Source: Holothuria scabra (Eukaryota; Echinodermata; Holothuroidea; Aspidochirotida; Holothuriidae). Taken from it: DNA of 64,000 bases. The position numbers were made by a program, and so were the translations under genes. Below are positions 1-13,207 of this stretch, piece by piece. Positions within the stretch are counted from its first letter, which is position 1, and every line of letters begins with the position of its first letter. The notes below the pieces were generated by a model. It ran no database searches, was not told where the DNA came from, and saw only the letters and a program-made list of their open reading frames with translations. The stretch covers positions 23,453,318 to 23,517,317 of the forward strand of contig CM074188.1 in NCBI GenBank assembly GCA_037179385.1. The letters are read 5' to 3'.

Positions 1-3000
1 GACTACATTTAGTAGAGGAGAAGTGATGCCGTGTTTGAAATTTACTGGAAACAAGATAACAAAGGTTTGTGAGAAGGGGTGGACACCCCTTTCATCCCCT
101 CTGGCTACAATCCTTCAGAGTGGAGTGCCAAAATATGTCTTTGGGAATACACAAAGAACTATAATGTTTTGAAAGTTGCATTTTGGAAGGAACTAGCTCC
201 TGGATGAAAGCATTATATAAAATATTCCAGCCTTTTCTTCCTACAGTATGTCCCTCTTCAAATGTCCTATAAACCTACAATAGTCTACAATGGATCATGC
301 TAAAGCTCTGCAATATGACCAAATTCCTTTTTTTATCAATTTTTACATCCTATTGATTTCATAAGTAACAAAACCTATTGATTTTATAAGAAACATAATA
401 ACGCACTTAAGCTATGCATGTTATTTGCGCATGAGAGATATTGAGAATAAGACGGGAGAAAAAGAAAACAAAATTCTTGGCCTACAGATCAAAATTAGAT
501 TATCTCAAAAGGGAATAGATGTAATGCCCCAAATGTAATGTGAGCATTTCAATATCACAATGCAAACAGTCAAATTTCCATGCCAAAAAGGTTTAAAGTT
601 TCAAATGAACTGAAATAACAGAAAAGGTTTGTGTGAGAATGTTAGGTTTTTTCCAGTGCAATTCATTTTTACTACCAATACAAGTGAATGCTAAATTTCA
701 TTCCATATCAATATAGCTATGGTTTTATTAACTAATTTTGAACATGCTGTATCCCTAATAAAATTGTAATGTCTACCTCCTCTGCAGACAATCTTGGTTC
801 AGTAATAAGTCTCTTGAAGTTTACAGATGGCCCTCTTTAATCCACACCCCCAAATAGAGAGTTGTGTTATTTATGTCACTGCATTTAGTGGTAAATACAT
901 CCAAATTTGATTTCTTGTTAGTAATGAAATGCTTAAAAAATGTAACTAAACTGTTCACAGACCACATCTGCTTCATAGAATGTAAATAAGTAAAAAATGT
1001 AGAGTAATAACAATAGGACAAAAAGATGGTAATGGGATTTCAGTCTTCATTTCATTAAGAACTTGGTGATCAACATTTGACAAAAAAGTGAATGCTCAGA
1101 ATTCACTGTTTCATTTGACAATTAGCTATATTGCAAAGGCTACCTCTCACAAATTGCTACCTCTCATAAACTCTGGGGAAAGAAACAAGTCTCATTCCAA
1201 ACCTCTTGTAGCAACAGGGTACAATGTCAAAGATGCCGACATTAACATCCATAAATTCTGGAGATTCCACAAAGGAATCATGGAGGATTCTGGAATTACA
1301 TGCAACTTAATGGGGTAGGGGGGACCTTCTTGAATCAGGGAGTGTATCATATTTTTTAGTCAGAATGGACAGAAATCATTGAACTTTCAGGGCACCTCCC
1401 TGATAATAAGGGACAGTTGGCATTTCTGTAATGGCTATACCCCTTACATTTAGCCTGCTGGTCTGGCCATGGACAAATCTCAGTAAATGCTTTCTTGGAA
1501 AGTTCAATAGCAAAAAACACTCAGATTCGTTAAGCTCAGTTTATGTTCTATGCTATGACTGTAGCCTCCATAGAGGTGGTGCTATGTGTAAATTCATTTA
1601 CTCATGGAAAATATCTATTTGCCATGCAGCAACCATTTTCTTTCTCTGGTGGCATCACAAGACATCAGTAGTCCTGAAAGTGTTAAGAAAAATGTGTACC
1701 CTGGACCAAATAAAACTATATGAGAGACATGAAATGACACCCACTTTAATCCTAATGAAATTCATGTATCTAACTTAATCACTGCTTCTGGTCATCAACT
1801 AGTGTTTACATGTAAAGTGTTAAAGGGTATGTATCCTCTACTTTTTGAAATATATATTGTTTTCTTTAATAAGGAGGCTTAGGAATGTGCTTTTGAATAT
1901 GTTATACTCCAACATTTAATTTATGAAGTGCCGATTTGGTATCATTTTATTTTGTGAAAGAACAAGGACAGAATTGTAAGATTTTTAAAGTATTCTGCAA
2001 AGATTTTACACCTAGATTTTAATCACCTCAAACTTACTGTGAATGTCCCTGCCCAAATGAGTTCATAAGAATGGCCACAAAAATTAATGATGATCATAAT
2101 CACCCATTGCATAATTATTTCAAACGCCTCAATGTACAATCACAGAAAAACCTAAGAAACCGATTCATTTTACCGAAGTACAGAATAACTTAATTCAATA
2201 ATTCTTTCATCTACAAAGAAGTCCTTTTCAATCAATCTAAACCTTAAGATGATTTGTTGTAGACTTTGAGACCTTTAATGTATTAAAGTGTACTAACTTT
2301 CTGTACATATATTGTCTTGTTATGAATTTGTAACCTTATTTTATTACTCCTTTTTTTTTAAATTATAAACTTACACTGGAAAAATTAAATTGAAATTGAA
2401 CTGAAATTGAATGGAGGAGCCACAATTCACTCACTGCCACAGATAAGTACCACAAAGACACTTTAAAGCAATATAGCAAGCTACAGAAGGAGCCAACTGT
2501 CTTTCACTGAAGTAACACCACTTCATAATCTTGTCACTTAAATTTCAGCACCATACAATCACAATGCTTTTGCTTTGAAAAAGAGCAAGAAATTCACCTA
2601 ACACACATCTGCCTGAGGACTGAGCACAATGAAGGAAACATCACATAAAGCACAGGTAAGGGAGGCATCAGGGAATTTTGGTGGAGGGGGGACAAAGCAT
2701 GAGCTGTCATCTCCTTTTCTTGCTTTTCTCTTCTTTTTCATCTCTTTTCCTTATTTTTTGCAAATGAAGGGGCAACTGGTCCCCTGCCCTCTCCCCCAAC
2801 ACTTGCAACCCCCTTCAAGGATTAAGGCATAAGGCAGAGCTGCAAAGTCTATAATTTGAATAATAGGGTGGGCTGAGGGCATGAGTTAGTTGCCTCATTT
2901 TATATGCCGCAAGGAAAATGATTTTCAGACAAGTTTATAGTTAGTTAGCAAGATGGAGTTTTACAGCCTAGTTTCCATCCTCTGGTTCAAGTCGAGCTGG

Positions 3001-3781
3001 CCACAGCCTTTTTTGCAGTTGTGGCTCACTGGCTTGTTTTCCCTACTTCATTGCTTATGCAGAGAATCATGCATGACAGCAGTATATTCCATTTTTTTAG
3101 AGTCTTTGGTATGACAAGTTTATAAGATTTGAGATTATCCTATGGTCCTTTCAAGACCAAGCAAGCCCCTCTACAGCTGGCTTTATGAGGGTTGTAGAAC
3201 ATGCCCTCAGCATTTCCTACCTGTTAAAAGAGGTAACTAAAGAACTCGAACCATATTTGAAACCTTATTGACACTAAATAAGGCATTTGTGTTAGCGTGC
3301 CATTAAATCTCTTCTAACTAACCCACTTCCCACAGGTTCACATAAAGTCTTCTCTGATACCCAGCAATTAAAGATTTGGCATATTTAATCCCCATGCAAC
3401 TGGCTTTACCTGGCTTTTGTAGTAAGCGCTAATATGTGCTACATTCTAATGTACACCATCTAGCAGTACTATGCATACAAAAACCTGTGCACAATAAATA
3501 CAAGTGTGGTGGAATAACAACTAACTCTTGGCCCAAAGATGAAAACCTGCAATAGCAACTGGCCACTTGGCAGAAAGAGATGTAAGCCTATAGCAACACT
3601 CAAGGAAAGATTTGTTTAACTACTAAAGGATAAAGGATAACATAAAGGGAGGAATTCTTCAACAGAAAATATTAGCAAGAGACGAAATGCCACCAGGAGT
3701 TACAAATGTGAGTAAGTGACTAGCAGATGCCATTCACATGAGCAAAGAATCCCGGGGATAAAAAATATAGAACTGATTTAC
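1..3781. other. No gene recognised; probable SERINC intron or 3' flank
   Basis: I looked on the minus strand for the missing SERINC C-terminal motifs (TNW, WVK, LASLY) and found none. A G-rich segment at 2660-2830 resembles the MITE-end-like DNA near 49.2 kb in reverse. The 115-codon plus-strand frame at 1431-1778 has no recognisable family or splice context. Confidence 0.6.
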
Positions 3782-3842
3782 ATGATTGTCATCCAGTAAC
3801 CGACTGATACGTCTAAGGTTGTCATCTGTAGATATTCTCACA
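3782..3842 (-). CDS. SERINC: SERINC exon after the loop helix, R-S/T-x-D region
   Basis: The 61-bp exon (1 + 20 codons) lies between acceptor gcattcccttcag and donor gtaaat. It reads VRISTDDNLRRISRLLDDNH. After LYAC this resembles the SERINC segment YSSIRTS-NSQV-KL. It ends at phase 0. The remaining family regions (acidic cytoplasmic linker, FHF--LASLY-MM-TNW helix, final WVK helix) were not found between here and base 1, so they probably lie outside the window. Confidence 0.78.
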
Positions 3843-5458
3843 CTGAAGGGAATGCATGAAGAAAATAGTCCCTTAATAAAAGGTACACAACATGACAGTT
3901 AGTATACAATACACAAACTGTTTAAAACCAAAATCCCAGGAGGTAAAATGTCCAAAAATGTTAGTCAAATTGTCCTCCAGCAATGTACTTCACGATATTA
4001 ATATAGGTATAGTGAATTCAATGTTTCCATGGGAGAGCAACATTCAATATTTCCATGGGAGAGAATTAGGAAATTAATACTTCACTTTGTGTCAATTTTA
4101 ATATTAATTGGGTGCATATTTTAGGTAATGTTCAAAGGAATACATGAATATTCCCCCTCTTTTTTATTTGCCAACCTTTTAGACGCAAGTCCTTGCCTAA
4201 AGTTAGAGATAAATTACATCTAAACATAGGTGTAGCTATGTAGCTTACTAAAATTTTGATACATTTCGTTTTTGTGGTTAATATGATTCTTGTCAAAACA
4301 AACTGCAATTCTGACAGGCACACAAAGTAGATTCTTAAAGAAAATTCCCCATCATACAGTTTAAGGCTGTTATATTTATTTCATCAAACTTTGGCACTAT
4401 CTTTCCTGCTTTGCAAGTACAACTAACTATATGACTTGTGAAATATTATTTCAAAAACAACACACCTGCAAAGTTTGTTTATTTCCAATTTTTAATGTAT
4501 GGGCATGAACACTCAACTCTAAGACATTTCCTTTCCAAAACAGCTGGATATGAAATGAAGGAGGCTTTTTTCTAACATGTTAAAAGAAACAAACTTTCAT
4601 TTTCCATTTAAGGATGGATAATTAGCTTTTAATTTCTATTGTTCTAGTATTGCTCTTTTATTACACAGCCTTTTGTAACTTGAACATAACTGAAAGTATG
4701 AAACACATTAACTCAATAACTATTTTGCTTTAAAAGCACACATACAACAAGGATCGCAGGGTTCACCAGGGTTTTACAAAGTGTGAGGTGAGGTGTTGTT
4801 AGTTCATGGGGGAAGCATGGTGTGTTCAGCACCAAAAGTGTGTGTGTGTGTGTATGGGGGGGAGTGGTGTGTGTGGGGGGGGGGTTGGTTTTCCTCACTA
4901 ATACAACTTGTTTAGTTCAGGTGTTTTTGCAATCTCAGTTTACAATTAAGTGACGAATTTACCTAATTGTACACGTGCATGTGCCAAAAAGGCAGTTATT
5001 GCAAGTTTTTGAATAGTGGCAACAGAGATATTGCCAGATCATTTCTTCAGTGCATCAACCTAAAAATAACAATGTGGGGATTTATTTTCAGTGACGTGTA
5101 TTGCTCTCCACTTTAAAATATTTTTTTTCAATTTGGGAGGTGCTTGCATGGCAATGATGCAGTACTTGAGTCTAATTGACCTTGCAACTGAAGTGAAAAG
5201 TGCAACTGAAAATAATGACTAATTTGTGCAAAAATCAAAGAAATTAGTGTATGTCAAACAGACCTCTGCAAAAATTCTTTTTCAAGTTATTTTCAATACA
5301 CATTTCTTTCCATGTGAGACATTTGATATCAAATATAGGCTGGCTAAATAAATGGGTGGTTAAAAATTTAAGGTAGCTCCCTCACGCATAAATTGCAAAG
5401 TGAACTTTAACTATTTTGTATTTAAGATGACCAATGACGACATGCATTGAGTACTTAC
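3843..5458 (-). other. SERINC intron
   Basis: Non-coding DNA between the last two recognised exons. It contains a (GT)n/poly-G tract at about 4840-4885. No other feature was recognised. Confidence 0.7.
4840..4885. repeat. (GT)n microsatellite with poly-G
   Basis: A run of GT dinucleotides is followed by G tracts with interspersed GT. Confidence 0.9.
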
Positions 5459-5639
5459 CATGCATAAAGAACTACTGCAAGAGTTAGAATTGCACTGAGA
5501 ACAGCATTGATGAGTTCCCCCTGCTGATTGTCCATCTCATAGAAAGAGTTCAGTTGAGTGGGTTTACATATTTCAGCGGTTCTGTTCGAAGTTCCTGTGA
5601 AGATAGTTTCGTTCCGGGATACCCCAACCTCTTCTTTTA
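5459..5639 (-). CDS. SERINC: SERINC exon, N-glycosylated loop and next TM
   Basis: The 181-bp exon (2 + 59 codons + 2) runs from acceptor atcgtatag to donor gtaagt. The first part is a polar luminal loop with two N-glycosylation sequons (NET and NRT) and a Cys. Vertebrate SERINCs are also glycosylated in this variable loop. The second part is a helix (LINAVLSAILTLAVVLYA) matching the family's I-GL--F-LC--YS segment. The terminal TG plus T of the next exon gives Cys. Confidence 0.85.
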
Positions 5640-7064
5640 CTATACGATGCAAAACACAAGGTATAAAGGTCAAGGGTCAGAGTGGGACACTATACAAAGG
5701 AAGAGTTTACATAAAAGTTATGTAAAAATGTAAAAAGTTATGTAACTTTTGGGGTTAGCTAACAGGCCAGTTAAGCATGTGTTAGTTGCTTTTCATGCAG
5801 TAGGAACACAATGAAAGCAACTAACACATTTATGGACACAGATCATGTAATAAACTCAAATACCAATTACACTCCACACTGCCTTTTATCTACTTGGGTG
5901 TTTATGTTGCTTTCTCAAGAAGCAATGTCATGGCATGTAAAGGCAGATATTCATCACACTACAAAATTCTCAATTACTTCTAGCTTCCTGCAGCTGTCTT
6001 AAACTCATCCTTATCCAGACACAATCCTAGTTTACTGCTTCAGGGCATATCTTATAACAAGGCCCTCATGAGAAATCAAAATCCTGGTCATGCTGTATAA
6101 TATGAGCTACTCTGCAATTTTTGAATTTGATGTCAATCGAGTTGAGGTGCACCAATCGAATTTTTTTGTATGCTCAAGATAAAATTGGAAATTGCAGTTT
6201 GGGATGATGAGTGATTGCCTTTAAATTGAAAATAATTTTTAAGAATAAGCCAAAGCAGTTTGGCAGGGGCACATCATGTTTGAAAGAACATAAGCAATAA
6301 AGCTCCAATTTTTTTCCTGAAGAGAAATTTGCCTTCTAGACTTGAAAAAAAGAGCAAAACATCACCAATTTCATACTTCAAAACAAACAAGCCTGTCTCA
6401 TTAATATTTATGGGGCTCTTTCTTTGATGGATTCACTTTGGTTTGTACACAATATACATTGTCAATTGTGTGTTGCATTCAAGAAACAGGCCTACAGGAA
6501 AGCTTATGGCTTTATGGCTCAAACAAGATTTCAAAATGGTCTAAAAAGAGTTTTTTTTTTCAATGCCAAATGTTCCAAAGGAACCAGCAAGATACAGGGC
6601 ATGGCTTCATGCTATGGGTATAGATAAATATGGTTTTGTATTCTACAAATACAGCAAAAACTGTGTCGTTTGTGAAAATCACTTAGGTTAGTTGTTTCAA
6701 TCATGACTGTATGTGTGGGTATATGCTACGAAGAAGATATTCTAAAAGCAGATGTTGTTCCAACCATCTTCAATCACAAAAATGCACTGCTATCACAATT
6801 TAGCCCTGCTGAGAGGTATCCAGTTCATGAAAGTGCAAAGATGGGTTTCCAAAAGATATATGAAGAATACTACATCACACTTCATTTCCAACAACATTTT
6901 CTATTAGTGTTCTCCAAGGTCAAAGCATTGGAATGTAATCTTGCTGGTGACTATTCTTTTAAGTAGTCTGGTAATAAGAAGAAATAAAGCATTGCAATCA
7001 ACTTGATGAGAGTTTCATGACAGTAGAAAAAAAAAACCAAAATGTCAATTCTAAGATGTCTTAC
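5640..7064 (-). other. SERINC intron with a MITE fragment
   Basis: Positions about 6001-6170 resemble the 3' half of the ~300-bp TTAA MITE seen at 25, 29.6, 33 and 56 kb. Nothing else was recognised. Confidence 0.6.
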
Positions 7065-7163
7065 AAATTACTGGTGGTTTGATGACTATTGCTGACCAGG
7101 TCAAAAACATGACATATGCTGAAACCATTGCAGCTTGCATAACAGGTGTTCTCCTCTGGTGGT
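7065..7163 (-). CDS. SERINC: SERINC exon, signature Y-[MT]-[FY]-LT-[WF]-SA motif
   Basis: The 99-bp exon (2 + 32 codons + 1) lies between acceptor ttttttacag and donor gtaaga. It encodes DHQRRTPVMQAAMVSAYVMF followed by LTWSA. That corresponds to the most conserved SERINC stretch (SGLLQSSVI-YTMYLTWSA), so it is the best single-exon identifier in the window. The last T joins the next exon to make Leu. The overlapping plus-strand frame is a shadow. Confidence 0.9.
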
Positions 7164-7920
7164 CTGTAAAAAAAGGAAAAGGTGAAATAGTTTTGCAAGG
7201 GTACAAGAACCAAATCACTATGCTGGGGAAAGCACCTTTGCTACTTTTCAAATTTGGTACCAGTGTAACAGGCACATGGCAGGAACCTTGGATAGAGTCA
7301 AATTGAATGGAGTATCGTGAGTGTGCACTGATCCATGAAGCTACTCAGGAAATGTCCAGTGATCAGCACAATAGAGGCATAGTGATTGTATTCTTCTGTA
7401 AAATTGAAAACAAAAGCAGCAATGGCTGTCAGGATTTATCTGTTTCCCACTCAAGTATTTCATATTTTTCAAAGTAGCTAAGGACAGGTTCCTCTCACGC
7501 TTACTTGATACCAGGAAGAGTCCCAGTGTATATTTACAAGCAGCGCATGTCATCTGATCGTGCTCTTACCGAAGCTCTCTCATCATCTCCCTAACTACCA
7601 CCTCATCCCTTCTTTTCCAATATGATATTAGAAACCTATATTCCTTTCACCCTCATCCCTACTTACAATTGTCCCAGCCTAGTAGCCTACTCACCCACAT
7701 TCCCTCATTGCAACACTTCACCTCTTTTCACTATCACCTACTCCCTACTGCCAATGCGCTTGATGCTCGGCATAAGCAATGGAGTAGGGAAAGTAAGCTA
7801 GAGAGCAAGAACCAGACAAAAGGCCATGGCTGGGCTCACTTGAAACAATTGGTAAGAAACTAAGCAGCTAAACCTCATGTGACCTTTGACCTCTACCTCA
7901 AAACATATCCACAAATTAAA

Positions 7921-8316
7921 TACCGTATTTACTCTATTAAATGCCCCCTCTCTAATAAACGCCCCCCAACTTTTTCGTCACATTGCATAAAGTGAAATTG
8001 TTAATTCCAAAGACAATATGGTAAAAGGAAAATGAAATAGTCCTGCCTTGAAGCCACGAAATCTCCTAAAGTCCCATACTGTATCCTGAAGTAAAAGGCA
8101 TGTTTCTGCAACTAATTTCTGTTGATATCCATTACGCTATAGTTTGGTTACCGGTCATTGGGGAGGAGCTCACAGCTGATTGTGAAGCTGACAACCAAAT
8201 GGACAAATATGTCATATGTAGCAGTTTATCAGAAGTCACATAAATTTGACTCTAATAAACGCCCCCCTTAACGAAAATTTCACGCCCCCGGGGCGTTTAA
8301 TAGAGTAAATACGGTA
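7921..8316. mobile_element. MITE, TA target, TACCGTATTTACTC ends
   Basis: The ends TACCGTATTTACTCTATTAA and its reverse complement form terminal inverted repeats of about 28 bp, followed by AATAAACGCCCCCC-type subterminal repeats. If TA is the target duplication, the element is CCGTATTT...AAATACGG, as expected for a mariner-like MITE. It lies in the SERINC intron and has no coding capacity. Confidence 0.75.
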
Positions 8317-8334
8317 TTGAAATTTATCCAAGGT

Positions 8335-8640
8335 TCCTAGATTGAGATATTGTTAAACAAAGTTTTCCAGGTTCAACCTCAGCCGACTCCAAATGATCTT
8401 TGATCATCAAAAACTACAGGGACCATTTTCTCACCATAATGCATCCACATACTTAATAGGAAATCTATCCAAGTTTCCTACCCTCAGATACCATGTTAAC
8501 ATGATTTTCTGATTTTGACCCAGGTGACCTTTGACCTTTACCAAATACAATTGAGCCTATGCTTTCAATATTGAACATCTATTACCAAGTTTGTAAAACT
8601 GACACACATTACTCTCTTGAGATGTTGTGTTAACGAGCAA
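8335..8640. repeat. Degenerate relatives of the 145-bp minisatellite
   Basis: The segments TCCAAGTTTCCTACC, GAGATA and GTGACCTTTGACC occur in the same order as in the 13.7-15.4 kb array but are heavily diverged. Another relic with GTGACCTTTGACCTCTACC lies at about 7878. Confidence 0.6.
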
Positions 8641-9186
8641 AATAGCTCAAACATATGCACACACACACTCAATGCCTTACAGGGTACTAAGAACAGTTCC
8701 CGTTAAAGCTTTTCGGTGGAAATTCCTTTTGGCAGGTGACCACATGCAGCATATGAATGCTTGAAGGGAGGGTCGCTGGCAGGTAAACCCTAATTTGGTT
8801 CAGAAGAGGGGTGCAAGTGGCCAGGCAGCTCTGGCTGGGAGAAAATATCCCCACTCCTCTCTGGTGTTGCCACTGGTTTTAAAAAGCTGTAAGAAAAGAA
8901 CACTTGACACCTGCCTAGACTGTTGAAAGGGAAATAAGGTAGCTAAAGTAGGATAATTTAAAATGAGTTGGTATACAAAGTTGGCCCATGAAACTAATGT
9001 TTTTAATTTACATCTAACTAAGTTGAAAATGTAAATACAAAGTTGAGTACACTCTTCTCTCAACTTAAACTTTAAAGCAACTTAAAAATAAATTACAACA
9101 TAAAACTTATTTTTCCCCACAACATCAAATGGTTAAAACATTTTTCAACAGAAAACTTATTTAGTCACCATAGTAATAAGACTCAC

Positions 9187-9363
9187 CTCGGGTTTTGATT
9201 GGTAGGAAAGCCATGACTGTGATGATGATACACAATAAGACACTCACAAATGGATACACTATGTTCTGGTAGCAGTTTTCAAACGGTAGTCCGTACCAGG
9301 CAATACAAACATAGGCAAAGAAAAGACATGTTGCATATGACACCAGTATAAAAACAACCATCA
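9187..9363 (-). CDS. SERINC: SERINC exon, fifth and sixth TM helices
   Basis: The 177-bp exon follows a good polypyrimidine acceptor (ctttcttttccctcag) and ends at donor gtgagt. The frame begins after two bases. It encodes a helix (MVVFILVSYATCLFFAYVCI), a luminal segment with FENCYQN, and a second helix (FVSVLLCIIITVMAFLP). The segment C-ENK-x-N-LC-S-LP is recognisable in SERINC1 and SERINC5 at this position. It ends one base into a codon completed by the next exon. The in-frame ATG near its start is internal, not an initiator. Confidence 0.88.
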
Positions 9364-11695
9364 CTGAGGGAAAAGAAAGATTAAGTAAAATATTTTTAAA
9401 TATTGCAGCGAGTATTACTTTAAACTAGATGATAAATGAAAGAAAAGAGGAAAAGAATTTGACATAAATGTTTTTTTCTCTGAGTTTTCATTTATATAAA
9501 GCAGATTTTAAACGTAAAATGTTTTCAGTTCAAAATAGGATACCACTGTAGCAGTTTGTTTCTCTACATTTAAGAATGTTAATTACACAAAAGGTGCAAG
9601 CAACCTCAGTATATGTTTATTACAAACCCTATACTTTTTACGACACCTAAAATGGTTAATTTGCTGGTTCTTCATGATATTATTGAGTCTTCTCAATATT
9701 AACTTGATTTGTTGCAGGTAAGAAAAGTACCTGTACAAGTCTCCCATGTAGAAATTTCGACTCAAAGTTGCAATATTACAAGATTTACACATAAACTACA
9801 TCCAACCTTTAACAATCACTACCTAGAGCAGCAACACTGCAGAATCTCAATACTTTGTGAATGCTGATGATATTTGATGTTATTCAGTCCTTCCTTTTTG
9901 CAGAAGGATAATTGTTGTGGAGTGGTTATTCATCGGTTTCATCCTTATGCATTTTATGCACAAAGGTTATCAAATATATAGAGAACATTTTTTACAACTG
10001 TTACACTAAGTGATGTAAATAATCTTGCATACCACACTGAAATTTAGTACAGCAGAATTAATAAACCAGCTAGATGGAGCTCAGTGACATCTTATTAAGT
10101 CCACAAGTCCAATGAGAGCTGTTTTCCTTCTTTATTTCACCTTGTTTTCTTTACAATCACCCTCCCAAATGCTACTTTCACAGTCTCATTCAAATATTTG
10201 GCAAAGAACACAGCTTCTACAAGTGAGAGCTATTTCTCTGAATTATTCTGTTGTATTGTCACAATTTGAATAAAATATGTGTAGAAAAAACACCCATGCA
10301 CTATGCTACAGATTTTCAAACACATTTCAACAAGCTCTGAGGAGTAGGTTCTTTTTCATCACAACATAGAGACACTTTGATCATGCCTCCTGGACTCATT
10401 TGGTGCACCAAATCAATAAACTGTAAACAAGCTTCTTCCTTTCAAGATAATTACTGGGCAAATATCTTCTCACAGAACCTTCAGTTATGGTCAGACTGAG
10501 CAATATTTTCTTACAGTTTCTTCATGTCTTGCTTTACTTAGCAGAGGAATGGAACCAAGCCTATGGAGTATGAAAGTTAATCCAAGGTTTAGTACTTCCT
10601 TGTAGAACCTCTTCGTCTGACACTGTAAACATTCTCAATCAACAGGTATCTGTGCCTAGCAACCAAAGTGTTTTGTGCAAAGAAATGAGAGCTTCCTTGT
10701 CAACTGAAGGGTTTTGTCCTAAAGTTTGCCAAAACAACTTAGCAATGCAAAGCAACAATCACTATTTTAACATGAAAAAAGAAAACTTTTCTGTCCCCAA
10801 CTCAAAGAGCAAGCTCTAAAAGTCTCATAGACTTCCACCACAAATCAAGTCACATTCTATTGCTTTGAAGATATTTCAACCACTGGCTAAGTGGCTAGTG
10901 TGACAATAAAAAAAAAAATGAAAAAATAAAAAAAATATCCTCTCAGCATCAACATAAACATTCCACCCTGGTACCCAAAAAAGGTCACAGTTTAAAGTTT
11001 CCTTTTGAGTTACCTTATCCTTCTGTATCAAAAATCATATATACATCCACCCATGAAAAAGTAAATCACAAATTTTACCCTGGCATTTTTTTGTGATGTG
11101 GCTATTTCACAGTTTATGGCTATCACCTCTCAGATAATTGCTCTACCTACCACCTGCACTGTAATTTTGTATCAAAACACAAATGTATTTCCACCCATGA
11201 AAAAGTAAATCTCAAATTTTTCCTTTGAATTTTTTTGTGAAGTGGCCAACTCACAGTTTATGGCCATCGCCTCTAAGGTAATTGCTCTATCACCTGCACT
11301 GTACATGCTATTGAAGACGATATATTGGTAGTTCTCCCTTTCTGCTGGTGACAAATCTGGCATCATTTTAATAGCCTACAGACTAGCTACTACCTCACAA
11401 CCCTGACATCTGTAAACTTGTGCAAGCTTATACTCTATGATGTACACATTTTTCATGAACAAAAGCCTTTTTTCCTGAGCGTACCCTAATTGAGGTCCTA
11501 ATTCTAGCAGTCCTGTGAAATGTATTGATATGAAGTGTAATAGTTGCCTAGCCTTGAATGAAAATAGAATGTTGCAAGTCCTTCATGGGGTCCTGAAATT
11601 TCAAATCTGAAACACAAAAATGTTAACTTAAACTTCTTAACAATGAATTGCAGTCAAAATTTGAAGACAAAGCTCACTGCCTTGTGTATGCATAC
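9364..11695 (-). other. SERINC intron
   Basis: Two similar ~110-bp stretches at about 11020-11130 and 11165-11280 share CCACCCATGAAAAAGTAAAT and form a short tandem duplication. No exon was recognised. Confidence 0.6.
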
Positions 11696-11739
11696 CAATA
11701 TACCAGCATTTTGAGCCTCCACTTTCAATTTTTTCAGAC
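11696..11739 (-). CDS. SERINC: SERINC 44-bp micro-exon
   Basis: A 44-bp exon lies between a strong acceptor (tctttttgcag) and donor (gtatgc). It supplies one base to finish the preceding Trp codon, then 14 codons (SEKIESGGSKCWYI), then one base that joins TG of the next exon to give Val. SERINC1-type proteins have a similar W-VEKMEEGNSRCWY segment at exactly this point, so position and sequence agree. It is too short for ORF-based detection and was found by asking which exon could bridge the phases of its neighbours. The flanking introns are about 2.3 kb and 4.6 kb. Confidence 0.85.
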
Positions 11740-12043
11740 CTGCAAAAAGAAATGAAATCTCTCAATGAAAGTAGACCCACTTATTAATCAGCCATATCAT
11801 ACAACAGTAGAGGTTGTAAAAGAGTCAGTGTCACTATTAATCATAAATCAGTATAGCTTCTGAGGATCTGGCAAAAACATAACACTGAAAATATTTTCAC
11901 TCGTCATGAGGCACACAATTTCTGTATTTCTTAAAATTATAACCATGGATTTATCAAAGTTATGACTTAACTTTAACATAATTTACCACATTTTAATGCA
12001 CACTTTGCTTTCCATTGTGACATCTTGAAAACTGATCTTACAA

Positions 12044-12302
12044 TTGACCCTTTACCATTGTGCTCCGATTGGGGCATATTTGCGCCCCTCGGGATTGGGC
12101 GGAAAAGCGGACATAGCCCGCCCCGCATCGGCTTCCGTAGGCCATTGACCCTGTGACCTCAAACTATTGTCTCTCTGGTTGTTGTGGCCGAATTTGCGGG
12201 TAGCTACTCGCAGTTTCGAGCTCCGCGTGAAACAGTAAAAATGGGTGACAGCCGAGCTCTCCGCATGGGTCCAAAAGGACCCAAACAACGGTAAAGGGTT
12301 AA
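12044..12302 (-). mobile_element. TTAA MITE family 2, copy 1
   Basis: About 259 bp with ends TTGACCCTTTACC (TTAA mutated) and GGTAAAGGGTTAA. Inside is the palindrome TGGGTCCAAAAGGACCCA. It matches the element at 20652-20910 in inverse orientation, and TTAACCC ends suggest a piggyBac-like origin. It is unusually CpG-rich against its surroundings. Confidence 0.8.
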
Positions 12303-13207
12303 AGGTGAAATGAAGACACCTTGATTTAGAGGTTAAGTGCATGGACTATCCTATTTCATGAATATCTCTTGGGGATCACATGGCAATAATTTTATATTTG
12401 AATTGTGAAACTTACATGGACTAAGTATAGGCCAGTTCCGTAATTCGTTTTGTTGGCTATTCACATGCACACATCCCTCAAATCATCGGGATAAACAAAC
12501 AAATCCAGCACCTACAACATGTGTTACAAAATTTTAGTTTACATACAAGTTTGGTGACATCAGTTTTCCTTAATCCAACCATAAAATGAGGAGGAAGCAT
12601 AAGTGTGGTTCTGTACAGTGGACTAAATTGCCTTTTTGGTGCAAAAATATTCATTTTAACCTGCTGTTGAGTAGGGTTGAGTCCCAATTTTTGTTTAGGT
12701 TGGCTATTCAGATTTATGCTTAGTATTTAAGTGTGTACTGCATGAAAACAAGGCAACTCCATCTACTATATGCTGAGCTAAGTTTGTGTACATCCTAATC
12801 TGTGCCCCCCAATTTTATTCGCAAATGATTTACCAGACTGGCTTAATACTGGTCTACATTTCATGTAATGTTAATGTTATCATGAACGATAATTGGGGAA
12901 AAAAAAAGAGGAAATCTGTGAGATTTTGTAATTGTTGTAAAATAAATTGGAAGTGACTGCCTTTTAAATCACTGAAAAAAAAGAACTTGTACTTCAAAAT
13001 ATAAAGATCTGCAAAGTTTGCCATGGTGTTTGCAGATGGGGATTAAGATAGCTTTAGAGGAAAAACTGGTAGATTAGTCAAGTCAACTCTACAGTTTAAA
13101 AAAAAGTTTACTGTAACTTTATTTATTCATGAAGAAAAAAACTTGGTAAATTTCATTCATATAAAAAAAAAGACATTTAAGATATTTGGCAAAACATAGA
13201 CAAAAAA

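Noticed and set aside
1431..1778. 115-codon plus-strand frame
   Set aside because: No recognisable family, no promoter or splice context, AT-rich; probably chance.
2041..2130. Minus-strand Q-W-V-I-M-I-I-I as the last SERINC helix
   Set aside because: Flanked by stops, no splice sites, and poor fit to the WVK-x-W family end.
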